A stretch of DNA of 42,335 nt, from NCBI GenBank assembly GCA_002386465.1, contig DGIT01000142.1, positions 3,885 to 46,219 of the forward strand, written 5' to 3'. Positions within the stretch are counted from its first letter, which is position 1. The number at the start of each line of letters is the position of its first letter. This DNA comes from Burkholderiales bacterium UBA4615. Lineage in GTDB: Bacteria; Pseudomonadota; Gammaproteobacteria; Burkholderiales; Burkholderiaceae_E. Under the pieces are notes generated by a model. It was not told where the DNA came from, made no database searches, and was given only the letters and a program-made list of their open reading frames with translations. The translations under genes and the position numbers were made by a program. Below are positions 15,846-24,456 of the stretch, piece by piece.

Positions 15846-18224
15846 TCAGGCGGCAGGCTTGGATTGCACGGGCTGTGCAGCGACCGAACCTGAAGTGCTG
15901 GAGACCTGACTGGGCGGCGTGGGCTGGGGTGCCCAGCGTGACAGCAACAAGGCGTTGGTCATGACGCTCACCGAGCTCATGGCCATCGCGGCGCCTGCAA
16001 TCATCGGGGATAGCAGCCCGAGGGCAGCCAGCGGAATCCCGACGATGTTGTAGGCAAACGCCCAGAACAGGTTTTGATGGATCTTGCGCACCGTGCGCCG
16101 GGAAATCTCCAGCGCAGCCGGCACAAGACCGGGGTCGCCGCGCATGAGCGTGATGCCCGCGGTGTGCATGGCAACATCGGTCCCTGTGGCCATGGCGATG
16201 CTCACATCGGCCGCAGCCAGTGCCGGTGCGTCATTGATGCCATCGCCCACCATGGCCACGCGACCTGTGGTGTTGGCTTTCAGCGTGGTCACGGCATGGG
16301 CCTTGTCGTCGGGCAGCAGATTGGCGATGACCTCGGTGATCCCGAACTGCTCGGCCATCACCAGGGCCGCCTGCCGGTTATCGCCAGTCAGCATCACGCT
16401 GCGCACGCCCATCTCGGCCAGCCGTTGCACCGCTTCACGCGCGCCTGGCTTGGGCGCATCGCCAAAGCCGAGCACCCCGATTGCGCGCACCGATCCGTCG
16501 GGGCGTGATGCCATCACCCACGAGACGGTGCGCCCCAGAGCCTGGAGCGCTTCGGCCCGTCGTGTCAGTTCTGGGTCCGCGCCGGTACTCGGATCGGTAC
16601 CTGCGACCCCGCGTTCAGCTGCCAGGCGCGGGCTACCGATCGTGACGGTTCGGTGGTCGACCTGACCTTCGATGCCGCGACCGGGCAGCGCACGCACCTC
16701 GAAGGCCTGTCGGATCGGGGCGTTGCTGGCACGCGCCTCCGAGAGCGTGGCATGCGCCAGCGGATGCTCGCTGCCCTGCTGCAAGGCTGCTGCGTCGGCC
16801 AGCATGTCAGCACGCGTTTCGCCCTCAGCCACCAGGGCATCGGTGAGTACCGGATGACCGACGGTGAGCGTGCCGGTTTTATCGAAGGCCACAATCTTGA
16901 CCTGATGCGCCAGTTCAAGCGCTTGTGCATCCTTGATCAGCACGCCATGCCGGGCGGCCACGCCGGTGCCGGCCATGACTGCTGCGGGCGTTGCCAGACC
17001 CAGCGCACAGGGACAGGCGATTACCAGCACGGCCACGGCGGCGATGATGGCGGGTTCCACCGCATGACCGCTGAGGAGCCAGCCTGCAAAGGTGAGGACC
17101 GCAATGCCGATGACCACTGGCACAAAGACTGCCGAGACGCGATCGACAATGCGTTGGATCGGCGCCTTGGCTGCCTGCGCGTCCTCGACCATGCGCACGA
17201 TGCGCGCGAGGACGGTTTCGGTTCCGACGGCCGACACATTGAGTTCAATGCGGGCGGCGCCATTGATGGAGCCGCCCACGACGCGATCACCCGGCCCGCG
17301 CTCGACCGGCAAGGGTTCGCCCGTGAGCATCGATTCGTCGACCTGCGTGTGACCGGCATGCAGGATGCCATCGGCAGGAATGCGCTCGCCGGGGAGCACG
17401 ACCAGTCGATCACCGACCGCCACGGCGCTCAGGGACACATCGGCCTCGATCCCTCCCACCAGCCTGCGTGCAGTGTCCGGGCGCAGCGACTGGAGTGCCC
17501 GAATGGCTTCGGTCGTCTGACGCTTGGCGCGCGATTCAAGGTATTTGCCCAGCAGCACCAGCGCAATGACCACAGCTGACGATTCGAAGTAAAGGTGTGG
17601 CGCATGGCCATCATGAGCCCGGGACCACAACCACACGGACAGTCCCCAGCCTGCACTGGTGCCGATGGCGACCAGGAGGTCCATGTTGCCGGTACCGGCC
17701 CTCAGGGCCTTCCAGCCCGCCCGATAAAAGCGCGCGCCGAGAATGAACTGCACCGGCGTAGCCAGGGCGAATTGCGCCCAGGCGGGCAGCATGGCGTGGA
17801 TGCCAAAGGGCGCGAGCAACATCGGGAGCACCAGCGGCGCGGCCAGCGCGATCGCGGCAATGAGCATCAGGCGTTCGCGCGCCAGACGGGCTGCAATGCG
17901 GTCGGGTGGTGGGGTGGCCGGGGCAGCACTGTCCTGCGGCTGTGCAGGGGTCTGAGTCGGCTCGGGTGCAGCCGGCACTTCGTAGCCGGCATCGGTGATC
18001 GCCTTGACCAGCGCTTCGCGAGCCAGGCCAGTGCCGCTGACCGTGGCTGCTTCAGTGGCCAGGTTCACCGAGACGTCACTCACCCCGGGCACCTTGCGCA
18101 GGGCGCGCTCGACCCGCGTGACGCATGACGCGCAGGTCATGCCTTCCACGGGCAGGCTCAGCATGGTGCCGGCCTGAGCGTAGTCAGAGACCGCAGCAGA
18201 CGTACGGACAGCGGAATCGCTCAT
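15846..18224 (-). CDS. copA: Copper-exporting P1B-type ATPase
   Basis: A 792-residue inner-membrane pump that moves Cu(I) to the periplasm. Domains in order: one heavy-metal-associated domain with GMTCASC (28-34), a Pro/Gln-rich linker, transmembrane helices, the intramembrane CPC site in IACPCALGLATPA (about 400), the phosphorylation motif DKTGTLT (about 448), the P-domain GDGINDAPAL (about 661) and two final helices. The tail after the last helix is Pro/Gln/Ser-rich (PTPPSQVSSTSGSV), unusual but probably harmless. Start ATG 18224 is preferred; GTG/ATG codons farther upstream would run into the copZ promoter region. It is divergent from the copper chaperone gene copZ, 62 bp away. CPC together with the HMA motif makes Cu(I) more likely than Zn/Cd. 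Confidence 0.94.
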   Translation of the reverse strand: MSDSAVRTSAAVSDYAQAGTMLSLPVEGMTCASCVTRVERALRKVPGVSDVSVNLATEAATVSGTGLAREALVKAITDAGYEVPAAPEPTQTPAQPQDSAAPATPPPDRIAARLARERLMLIAAIALAAPLVLPMLLAPFGIHAMLPAWAQFALATPVQFILGARFYRAGWKALRAGTGNMDLLVAIGTSAGWGLSVWLWSRAHDGHAPHLYFESSAVVIALVLLGKYLESRAKRQTTEAIRALQSLRPDTARRLVGGIEADVSLSAVAVGDRLVVLPGERIPADGILHAGHTQVDESMLTGEPLPVERGPGDRVVGGSINGAARIELNVSAVGTETVLARIVRMVEDAQAAKAPIQRIVDRVSAVFVPVVIGIAVLTFAGWLLSGHAVEPAIIAAVAVLVIACPCALGLATPAAVMAGTGVAARHGVLIKDAQALELAHQVKIVAFDKTGTLTVGHPVLTDALVAEGETRADMLADAAALQQGSEHPLAHATLSEARASNAPIRQAFEVRALPGRGIEGQVDHRTVTIGSPRLAAERGVAGTDPSTGADPELTRRAEALQALGRTVSWVMASRPDGSVRAIGVLGFGDAPKPGAREAVQRLAEMGVRSVMLTGDNRQAALVMAEQFGITEVIANLLPDDKAHAVTTLKANTTGRVAMVGDGINDAPALAAADVSIAMATGTDVAMHTAGITLMRGDPGLVPAALEISRRTVRKIHQNLFWAFAYNIVGIPLAALGLLSPMIAGAAMAMSSVSVMTNALLLSRWAPQPTPPSQVSSTSGSVAAQPVQSKPAA

Positions 18225-18286
18225 GATGCAGTCGAGTGTACCCTTGCGGTGAACGCCCGATTGGACTTGGATCAAAGGAAACGACC
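18225..18286. promoter_or_regulatory. Divergent copA/copZ promoter region
   Basis: Only 62 bp separates the two start codons, so promoters and any copper-responsive operator overlap or extend into the genes. On the minus strand TACACT lies 10 nt before the copA ATG. No clear CueR dyad with the long 19-bp spacer was recognised. Confidence 0.45.
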
Positions 18287-18484
18287 ATGCAGCAGCAGTT
18301 CCATGTGGAAGGGATGTCCTGTGAACATTGCGTGCGCGCGGTCACGCGTGCCGTGCAGCAAGTCGATGCGCAGGCTGCCGTGCAGGTCGATCTGAAGGCC
18401 GCCACCGTGACGGTCAACTCCACGCAGCCGCGTCCGCGCATCGCTGAGGCCATCCGCGAGGAAGGCTACAGCGTGGCGCCCTGA
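18287..18484 (+). CDS. copZ: Heavy-metal-associated domain copper chaperone
   Basis: A 65-residue ferredoxin-like HMA protein. The metal motif GMSCEHC (residues 9-15) binds Cu(I); the rest (HCVRAVTRAVQQVDAQAAVQ, then AEAIREEGYSV) follows the beta-alpha-beta-beta-alpha-beta pattern. It would carry copper to the CopA HMA domain in the cytoplasm. Start is ATG 18287 with AAGGA about 8 nt upstream; seventeen in-frame codons upstream lie in the regulatory region and are not expected to be translated. It is divergent from copA and 15 bp upstream of a molybdenum hydroxylase gene on the same strand. Confidence 0.9.
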   Translation: MQQQFHVEGMSCEHCVRAVTRAVQQVDAQAAVQVDLKAATVTVNSTQPRPRIAEAIREEGYSVAP

Positions 18485-18499
18485 GCCGGAACGCCGCGG

Positions 18500-20773
18500 G
18501 TGGGTACGACACGACGTATCGTTCTGGGCAGCCTGGCTGCAGTCAGCGGGCTCGCGGTAGGCTGGTCGCTGCTGCCGGTGCGGCAACGACTGACCGGTCA
18601 CACGCCGCCGCCCGTGCCTTCCGGGCTGGTGCCCTTCAACGGGTGGGTGGCCATCGATGGTCAGGGCATCGTGACGGTGCTGATGCCCAAGTCTGAAATG
18701 GGGCAGGGCACACACACGGGGCTGGCGATGCTGCTGGCCGAAGAACTCGATGCCGACTGGGCGAACGTGCGCATCGGAGAAGCGCCGATCGATCCGATCT
18801 ACAACAATGTGGCTACCGTCGTAGATGGTCTGCCCTTTCATCCGGATGACTCCGGTCTGCTCAAGCAGTTTGCAGGATGGATGACCGCGAAGGTCATGCG
18901 TGAAGTCGGTGTGATGATGACCGGGGGCTCCTCCAGCCTGAAGGATCTCTGGTTGCCCATGCGGCGTGCCGGCGCGAGCGCGCGCGCCATGCTGGTGGCC
19001 GCAGCGGCGCAGCAATGGGGTGTGTCTCCAGAGCAAATCACGGTCGCATCCGGCCGCGTGAGCCATGCGCCGAGCGGGCGCAGTCTCGGATTCGGCGAAC
19101 TGGCGCAGGCCGCGGGGCGACTCCCGGTCGTGCAGGATCCGCCCCTCAAGCCGGCTTCGGCATTCAAGCTGATCGGCACGCCGCAATCGCGGCTGGACAG
19201 TGTCGCGAAGTCCAACGGTCTGGCCGGGTTCGGGATCGACACGCAGCTGCCGGGTATGCGCGTGGCCGCCGTGCGCATGGCGCCAGACCTGGGTGGGCAG
19301 GTCGGGTCGATGGACGCCGCCGCTGCCGAGAAACTGCCAGGCATTCGGGCTGTGTTGAGCGTGCCTGCGTCGCATGGCGGCAGCGGAGCGGTCGCGGTCA
19401 TTGCAGACACCTGGTGGCAGGCGCGCCGTGCCCTGGATCAGGTACAGATTCGTTGGCAGCCGGGTCCCGCCGCCGGCCTGAGCAGTGCGTCGGTCATGAC
19501 GCAACTGCAGGCTGCGCTCGCATCGGGCAGTGCACACGCATTTCGTACGGTGGGCGATGCTGAGGCTGCGATGCAGCAGGCCGCCCGCCGCGTGCAGGCC
19601 GAGTACCGCGCGCCTTACCTTGCCCATGCGCCGATGGAGCCGATGAACTGCACGGTGCAGGTGGAGAGTGATCAGGCGACGGTCTGGGCGCCCACCCAGG
19701 TGCCCGATCTGGCCCGTGCAACGGTGGCGCAGGTCACCGGTCTGGAAGCCAGGCGGGTCACCGTCCATGTGCCTTTCCTGGGCGGCGGCTTCGGCCGCAG
19801 GCTTGATGTCGACTTCATTGCCCAGGCGAGCTTTATTGCGAAGGCGATGCGTGGTGTGCCGGTCAAGACGATCTGGTCGCGCGAAGATGACATGGCCAAT
19901 GATTTCTATCGCCCGGCTTGTGTCGCGCGATTCGAGGCCGGGCTGGATGCGCAGGGCCGACCCATCGCCTGGCAGTTGCGCACGGCAGGCCAGGCGATTG
20001 TCCCCGCCTATGCCAAGCGTGTACTGGGCTTGAGCGTGCCTGGTCCCGACAAGACCACGAGCGAAGGGGCCTTTGATCAGCCTTATGAATTTGCAGCCTG
20101 TCGTATCGAGCATGCTGCAGTCGAGCTGCCGGTGCCCATCGGTTTCTGGCGCTCGGTAGGGCATTCGCATCAGGCGTTTTTCAAGGAATGTTTTGTCGAC
20201 GAGGTGGCCAGTGCAGCCGGACAGGACCCGGTCGCGTTTCGTGCGGCCATGCTCGCCAACCATCCCCGGCATCTGAAGGTGCTGCAGCGCGCAGCGGCCC
20301 TGGGCCGATGGGGCACTCCGCTTGAGCCGCGCGATGGCATGCGACGCGGCCGTGGCGTGGCGTTGCATCAGTCATTCGGGTCGATCGTGGCGCAGGTGGT
20401 GGAGGTGTCCATCGATGCTGCGAATGCACTGCAAGTGGATCACATCGTCTGCGTCATCGATTGTGGTCAGGCAGTCAATCCGAATCTGATTACCCAGCAG
20501 GTTGACAGTGCGATCGTTTATGGCCTGAGTGCGGCACTGCATGGCGACATCACGATTGCTGACGGGCGCGTGCAGCAAGGCAACTTTCACGACTACCGTG
20601 TGCTGAAGATGGCGGAATGTCCGCCTGTTCAGACCGAGATCATCGCCTCAAGCGAGCCACCTGAAGGGGTGGGCGAGCCGCCGCTGCCGCCGGTTGCACC
20701 AGCCTTGGCTAACGCCGTCTTTGCCGCGACGGGCACGCGGATGCGCGAGTTGCCACTGCGAATCAGTGAGTGA
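18500..20773 (+). CDS. Molybdopterin-binding subunit of a xanthine dehydrogenase-family oxidoreductase (IorB-like)
   Basis: A 757-residue large subunit resembling isoquinoline 1-oxidoreductase beta / aldehyde oxidase subunits. It starts with a Tat-like leader TRRIVLGSLAAVSG (Arg pair at 5-6), suggesting export folded with cofactor or a membrane anchor. Seen: MPKSEMGQGTHTGLAMLLAEE, the molybdopterin motif GGGFGRR (428-434), FWRSVGHSHQAFFKECFVDE, and the catalytic glutamate in EGVGEPPLPPVAPALANAV (about E726). The enzyme hydroxylates aldehydes or N-heterocycles using molybdenum cytosine dinucleotide. The usual 2Fe-2S subunit and cytochrome c partner are not adjacent; pgi follows in the opposite direction. 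Start is GTG 18500, 15 bp after copZ, with a weak ribosome binding site. Confidence 0.9.
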   Translation: MGTTRRIVLGSLAAVSGLAVGWSLLPVRQRLTGHTPPPVPSGLVPFNGWVAIDGQGIVTVLMPKSEMGQGTHTGLAMLLAEELDADWANVRIGEAPIDPIYNNVATVVDGLPFHPDDSGLLKQFAGWMTAKVMREVGVMMTGGSSSLKDLWLPMRRAGASARAMLVAAAAQQWGVSPEQITVASGRVSHAPSGRSLGFGELAQAAGRLPVVQDPPLKPASAFKLIGTPQSRLDSVAKSNGLAGFGIDTQLPGMRVAAVRMAPDLGGQVGSMDAAAAEKLPGIRAVLSVPASHGGSGAVAVIADTWWQARRALDQVQIRWQPGPAAGLSSASVMTQLQAALASGSAHAFRTVGDAEAAMQQAARRVQAEYRAPYLAHAPMEPMNCTVQVESDQATVWAPTQVPDLARATVAQVTGLEARRVTVHVPFLGGGFGRRLDVDFIAQASFIAKAMRGVPVKTIWSREDDMANDFYRPACVARFEAGLDAQGRPIAWQLRTAGQAIVPAYAKRVLGLSVPGPDKTTSEGAFDQPYEFAACRIEHAAVELPVPIGFWRSVGHSHQAFFKECFVDEVASAAGQDPVAFRAAMLANHPRHLKVLQRAAALGRWGTPLEPRDGMRRGRGVALHQSFGSIVAQVVEVSIDAANALQVDHIVCVIDCGQAVNPNLITQQVDSAIVYGLSAALHGDITIADGRVQQGNFHDYRVLKMAECPPVQTEIIASSEPPEGVGEPPLPPVAPALANAVFAATGTRMRELPLRISE

Positions 20774-20782
20774 CCCGCTGAT

Positions 20783-22366
20783 TCAGCGCAGCTGGGTGAT
20801 CAGCGCCGCGGTGACCGTATCGAGTGCGGCCGTACCCTGACCGGCGAGTGCGCGCTCCACGTTGCTGGCCAGCACTTTGCCCAGCTCCACTCCGAACTGG
20901 TCGAAGGGGTTGATGCCCAATACCGTGGCCGCGGTGTACGTGGCGTGCTCATGGCACGCGAGCAGCGCGCCCAGCGTGTGCGCATCGAGTTGCTGCAGCA
21001 CCAGCGTCGTACTGGGCCGGTTGCCCGGGAAGTCGCGATGCAGATCGCCCGGCGCAGCCGGTTTGCCCAGGGCCAGGGCGGCTGCTTGCGCGATGCCGTT
21101 GGCCAGCAGGATGCGATGGCGATCGTCCGAAACCCCGGACAGGCCCGGGCGAGGCGAGCGCACGAGCACGAAGTCGACCGGCACACAGTCCGGGCCCTGA
21201 TGCAGTTGCTGGAAAAACGAATGCTGGGCATTGGTGCCCGAGGTGCCCCAGATGATTGGTGAGGTGGGGAGCAGAGCGCGGTGGCCGTCCAGAGCAGCCG
21301 ATTTGCCGTTGCTCTCCATGGCCAGTTGCTGCAGCCAGGCCGGCAGCAAGCGCAGGCGCTCAGCGTAAGGAATGAGTGCCTGCGAAGGCAGGTTCAGGAA
21401 TGCTCTGTTCCAGACCGACACCAGCCCCATGCGGGCCGGCAGATTCGCATTCAAGGGTGTGTCGCGAAAATGGCGGTCCATGTCGGCTGCGCCTGCGAGG
21501 AGTGCATCAAAAACCGCCGGGCCGCAGGCCACCGCCACGCCCAGTCCGACGGTCGACCACAGCGAGTATCGTCCGCCGACCCAGTCCCAGAACTGCAGCA
21601 AGCGGTCTGCGCGAATGCCCCAGGTCAGCGCCGCCTGCGGGACTGCAGTCACACCGATCATGTGGGCAGGCCAGTCGGTTGCCGGACAACCGCCCGCCGT
21701 GAGCCATTGGCGGGCTGCCTGTGCGTTGGCGAGGGTTTCCCGCGTGGTGAAGGTCTTGGAGATGATGGCAAAGGCCGTGCGTGCAGGGTTCAGACCCACC
21801 AGGGCACGGTCCAGGTCTTCTGGGTCGACATTCGCTACGAAACGCACATCCACCCCCGTGGCGGGTGCCAGTGCATCACACACCAGACGCGGTCCCAGAT
21901 CGGAGCCACCGATGCCGATGCAGACCAGCGCCTGGATCGGTTCACCCGAAAAACCGGTCAGACGGCCTGCGCGCAGGTTGTTGGCCAGTTCAGCCATGAG
22001 AGCGCGTTGCTCACGTACTGCCTGAGTCACGTCGGCAGAGCCCCCGACACCGCGCAAGGCAGTATGCAGTGCTGCCCGCCCCTCCGTGGGGTTCACGATC
22101 TCGCCCGCAAAGAGCCTCTGGCGGGCCGTGTCGAATCCACAGACCTGTGCCCATGCGTGCAGCGCTTCCAGCACGCTTGAGTCGAGGCGCTGTCGGGAAA
22201 AATCAGCGTAGACGCTGCCAAGCTCCAAGGACAACCGCTGGCTGCGCTGTGGATCGTCATGAATCAGCTCACGCAGGTGCAGGGAAGCGAAGCGATCAGC
22301 GTGCTGGCGCAGCGTGGCCACACAGGTGGCAGGGGTCAGGCCTGGATCCGCTGGGTGTGCTGTCAT
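20783..22366 (-). CDS. pgi: Glucose-6-phosphate isomerase
   Basis: A 527-residue cytoplasmic enzyme interconverting glucose-6-phosphate and fructose-6-phosphate in glycolysis and gluconeogenesis. Signatures seen: CIGIGGSDLGPRLVCDAL, FAIISKTFTTRETLANAQ (sugar-phosphate-binding Ser/Thr loop), GGRYSLWSTVGLGVAVACG, MESNGKSA (catalytic-site segment), WGTSGTNAQHSFFQQLHQG (active-site Glu/His region) and the C-terminal signature GINPFDQFGVELGK. Length agrees with the 530-550 family norm. Start is ATG 22366; no strong Shine-Dalgarno, and the frame stays open 75 codons upstream into the divergent repair gene. It stands as a single gene, convergent with the molybdenum enzyme (9-bp gap). Confidence 0.97.
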   Translation of the reverse strand: MTAHPADPGLTPATCVATLRQHADRFASLHLRELIHDDPQRSQRLSLELGSVYADFSRQRLDSSVLEALHAWAQVCGFDTARQRLFAGEIVNPTEGRAALHTALRGVGGSADVTQAVREQRALMAELANNLRAGRLTGFSGEPIQALVCIGIGGSDLGPRLVCDALAPATGVDVRFVANVDPEDLDRALVGLNPARTAFAIISKTFTTRETLANAQAARQWLTAGGCPATDWPAHMIGVTAVPQAALTWGIRADRLLQFWDWVGGRYSLWSTVGLGVAVACGPAVFDALLAGAADMDRHFRDTPLNANLPARMGLVSVWNRAFLNLPSQALIPYAERLRLLPAWLQQLAMESNGKSAALDGHRALLPTSPIIWGTSGTNAQHSFFQQLHQGPDCVPVDFVLVRSPRPGLSGVSDDRHRILLANGIAQAAALALGKPAAPGDLHRDFPGNRPSTTLVLQQLDAHTLGALLACHEHATYTAATVLGINPFDQFGVELGKVLASNVERALAGQGTAALDTVTAALITQLR

Positions 22367-22402
22367 GTCCGAAAATGGCGAGCCAAGGAAGTGGGGCGGC
22401 CG

Positions 22403-22408
22403 GATAAT
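22403..22408 (+). promoter_or_regulatory. Possible -10 box of the ada-alkA fusion (leaderless arrangement)
   Basis: GATAAT ends 6 nt before ATG 22415 with no Shine-Dalgarno in between. It differs from the TATAAT consensus at two positions. No good -35 is seen, which would fit an activator-dependent promoter such as Ada autoactivation. Confidence 0.35.
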
Positions 22409-22414
22409 GCCGGC

Positions 22415-23959
22415 ATGCCTCAGATGCTGCCACACTCGGATCCATCGGTGCCGCTCCTGGACGCCGCGCTGTGCTGGCCGCTGTTGAGTGCACGCGATGT
22501 CCGCGCAGATGGCCGCTTTGTTGTGGGGGTGTCGAGCACCGGCATTTATTGCCGGCCGATCTGCCCGGCGCGCACGCCGAGGCGCGAACACTGCCGGTTC
22601 TACTCGACCGCAGCCGGTGCCGAAGCCTCAGGCTATCGGCCTTGCCTGCGCTGCAGACCCGAGTTGGCGCCAGGTCATGCGAGCGTGGATGCGCCGGCCC
22701 GCCTCGCTCAGGGCGCCGCTGCACTGATCGAGGATGGCGCTCTGGAGCAGGGCGGATTGGCGCATCTTGCACAGCGCCTTGGGGTGACCGATCGCCATTT
22801 GCGCCGCGTGTTCATGGCCCAGTTCGGCGTGACACCGATTGCGTATGCGCAGACCCAGCGATTACTGCTGGCCAAGCGATTGCTGACTGATACGCCACTA
22901 CCCGTGACCGAGGTGGCGCACGCTGCCGGGTTCGCCAGCGTGCGCCGTTTCAACGACAGTTTTTCAAAGCGTTATCGGATGGCGCCTTCAGCGCTGCGGC
23001 GCGTGGCGGTTGCCGCATCCTCCCGGTCAGGCGGCGATGATCAGCCGGGCCTCCTGTTTCGCCTGGCCTATCGACCGCCACTGGACTGGCCGGCGCTGAC
23101 CTCGTTCCTGGCGCATCGCTGCATTGAGGGTGTGGAGGCGATGGGCATGGGGCAGCGTCGCCGTGCACCGGGCTCGTCAGGCGAGGGGGTGGTCTATCGC
23201 CGCATTGTCCGGATTCCGACGCCGCGGGGTGCGCCGGTCTGCGGATGGATCGAACTGAGTGGTCTGGCCGCCCGTGCTGCAGCCGGGCATCTGCTGCAAG
23301 TGCGTGTTGACCCGGCCTTATCTGCAGCGATTCCCGCGGTGCTGGCGAGGGTACGGCGTGTGTGCGATCTGGGCGCGCGACCGGATGAAGTGGCCCAGGT
23401 GTTGGGTCCCCTGGCAGCCGGGCGCGAAGGGGTGCGCTTGCCAGGTGCCTTCGATGGCTTCGAGATCGCAGTGCGCGCGATCTTGGGCCAGCAGGTCACC
23501 GTACAGCAGGCCCGCATCATGGCCGGTCGATTGGTGCAGCAGTTTGGTGAGCCCGTGGCAACCCCCTGGCTTGAATTGACGCATGCGTTTCCGCAGGCGG
23601 CACAGCTTGCGGCATGCAGTACGGACGATTTGCGCAGCGTCGGACTGTTGCGTGCGCGGTCGAGTGCCCTGATCGAATTGTCCCGCGCGGTGTCGCACGG
23701 TGAGCTCCGACTGGAGCCGGATGTCGATGTACCGGCCACCCTGACCCGGCTGATGGCCATTGTTGGCATCGGAGACTGGACGGCGCAGTACGTCGCGATG
23801 CGTGCACTGGGCTGGCCGGACGCCTTTCCTGCGGCCGACGTGGGTGTCATGAAGGCGCTCGGTGTCAAGACCGCCGCGCAGGCCCGTCGGGCCGCTGAAA
23901 TCTGGCGGCCGTGGCGCGCCTATGCGGTCATTCATCTGTGGAATGGAGCAACGCCATGA
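22415..23959 (+). CDS. Ada-AlkA fusion: methyl-phosphotriester sensor, AraC regulator and 3-methyladenine glycosylase
   Basis: A 514-residue fusion of adaptive-response domains. Residues 1-85 are the Ada N-terminal zinc domain with C46, C50, C77 and C80, each offset by 8 from E. coli C38/C42/C69/C72; C46 is the expected methyl acceptor. An AraC-type double helix-turn-helix follows (about 90-195), then an AlkA glycosylase domain (about 205-510) with the helix-hairpin-helix motif GIGDWTAQYVAMRALG and the catalytic Asp in FPAADVGV (about 475). So one protein senses methylated DNA, activates transcription and excises alkylated bases. The O6-methylguanine acceptor domain of Ada is missing here but is supplied by the next gene, overlapping by 4 bp. 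Start is ATG 22415; ATG 22424 is an alternative. Confidence 0.92.
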   Translation: MPQMLPHSDPSVPLLDAALCWPLLSARDVRADGRFVVGVSSTGIYCRPICPARTPRREHCRFYSTAAGAEASGYRPCLRCRPELAPGHASVDAPARLAQGAAALIEDGALEQGGLAHLAQRLGVTDRHLRRVFMAQFGVTPIAYAQTQRLLLAKRLLTDTPLPVTEVAHAAGFASVRRFNDSFSKRYRMAPSALRRVAVAASSRSGGDDQPGLLFRLAYRPPLDWPALTSFLAHRCIEGVEAMGMGQRRRAPGSSGEGVVYRRIVRIPTPRGAPVCGWIELSGLAARAAAGHLLQVRVDPALSAAIPAVLARVRRVCDLGARPDEVAQVLGPLAAGREGVRLPGAFDGFEIAVRAILGQQVTVQQARIMAGRLVQQFGEPVATPWLELTHAFPQAAQLAACSTDDLRSVGLLRARSSALIELSRAVSHGELRLEPDVDVPATLTRLMAIVGIGDWTAQYVAMRALGWPDAFPAADVGVMKALGVKTAAQARRAAEIWRPWRAYAVIHLWNGATP

Positions 23960-24456
23960 ACCATGCCCGGTTACACAGCCCCTTGGGCGACATCCTGCTG
24001 CACTTCGATCATGAAGCGCTCCGGGGCCTGTATTTCGACGGTCAGAAGCATCAGCCTGCAGCGGTGGTGCAGGCGCCTCGCGATGATGCGCATCCCGTGG
24101 CGCGTTCAACGGGCGCCTGGCTTGAACGCTATTTCGCCGGTGAACGCATGCAGACGACTCCGCAGCTTGAGCTTCAAGGCACGCCCTTTCAGCAGAAAGT
24201 GTGGGCGGCGCTGCTGCGTATCGGACATGGACACACTGCGACCTACCGCAGCATTGCGCAGGAGGCCGGATCGCCCGCTGCGGTCCGCGCCGTGGGCGCG
24301 GCTGTGGGCCGCAATCCGGTATCGATCATCGTGCCCTGCCACCGGGTGCTGGGCAGCGATGGGTCACTCACCGGCTACGCAGGCGGCCTGTCGCGCAAAA
24401 CGCATCTGCTTACGCTGGAGGGCGTGCTGCCGCCCGGCCTGCCAGGAATTCGCTGA
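23956..24456 (+). CDS. ogt: Methylated-DNA--protein-cysteine methyltransferase (Ogt/Ada C-terminal type)
   Basis: A 166-residue suicide repair protein that takes methyl groups from O6-methylguanine and O4-methylthymine. The acceptor is C128 in the PCHRV motif; GTPFQQKVWAALLRIGHG and the RAVGAAVGRNPVSIIVPCHR run are the family helix-turn-helix and active-site segments. Start ATG 23956 overlaps the stop of the Ada-AlkA fusion (ATGA) with GGAG about 8 nt upstream, so the two are translationally coupled. Its last 15 codons overlap the 3' end of the convergent uvrA gene by 47 bp. Strong assignment; whether the species calls it ogt or adaB is a naming matter. Confidence 0.93.
   Translation: MNHARLHSPLGDILLHFDHEALRGLYFDGQKHQPAAVVQAPRDDAHPVARSTGAWLERYFAGERMQTTPQLELQGTPFQQKVWAALLRIGHGHTATYRSIAQEAGSPAAVRAVGAAVGRNPVSIIVPCHRVLGSDGSLTGYAGGLSRKTHLLTLEGVLPPGLPGIR

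Noticed and set aside
18272..20368. 698-codon open frame on the minus strand opposite the molybdenum enzyme gene
   Set aside because: Its protein is Arg/His-rich with no recognisable domain, and it is fully antisense to a strong family match; long shadow frames are expected at this base composition.
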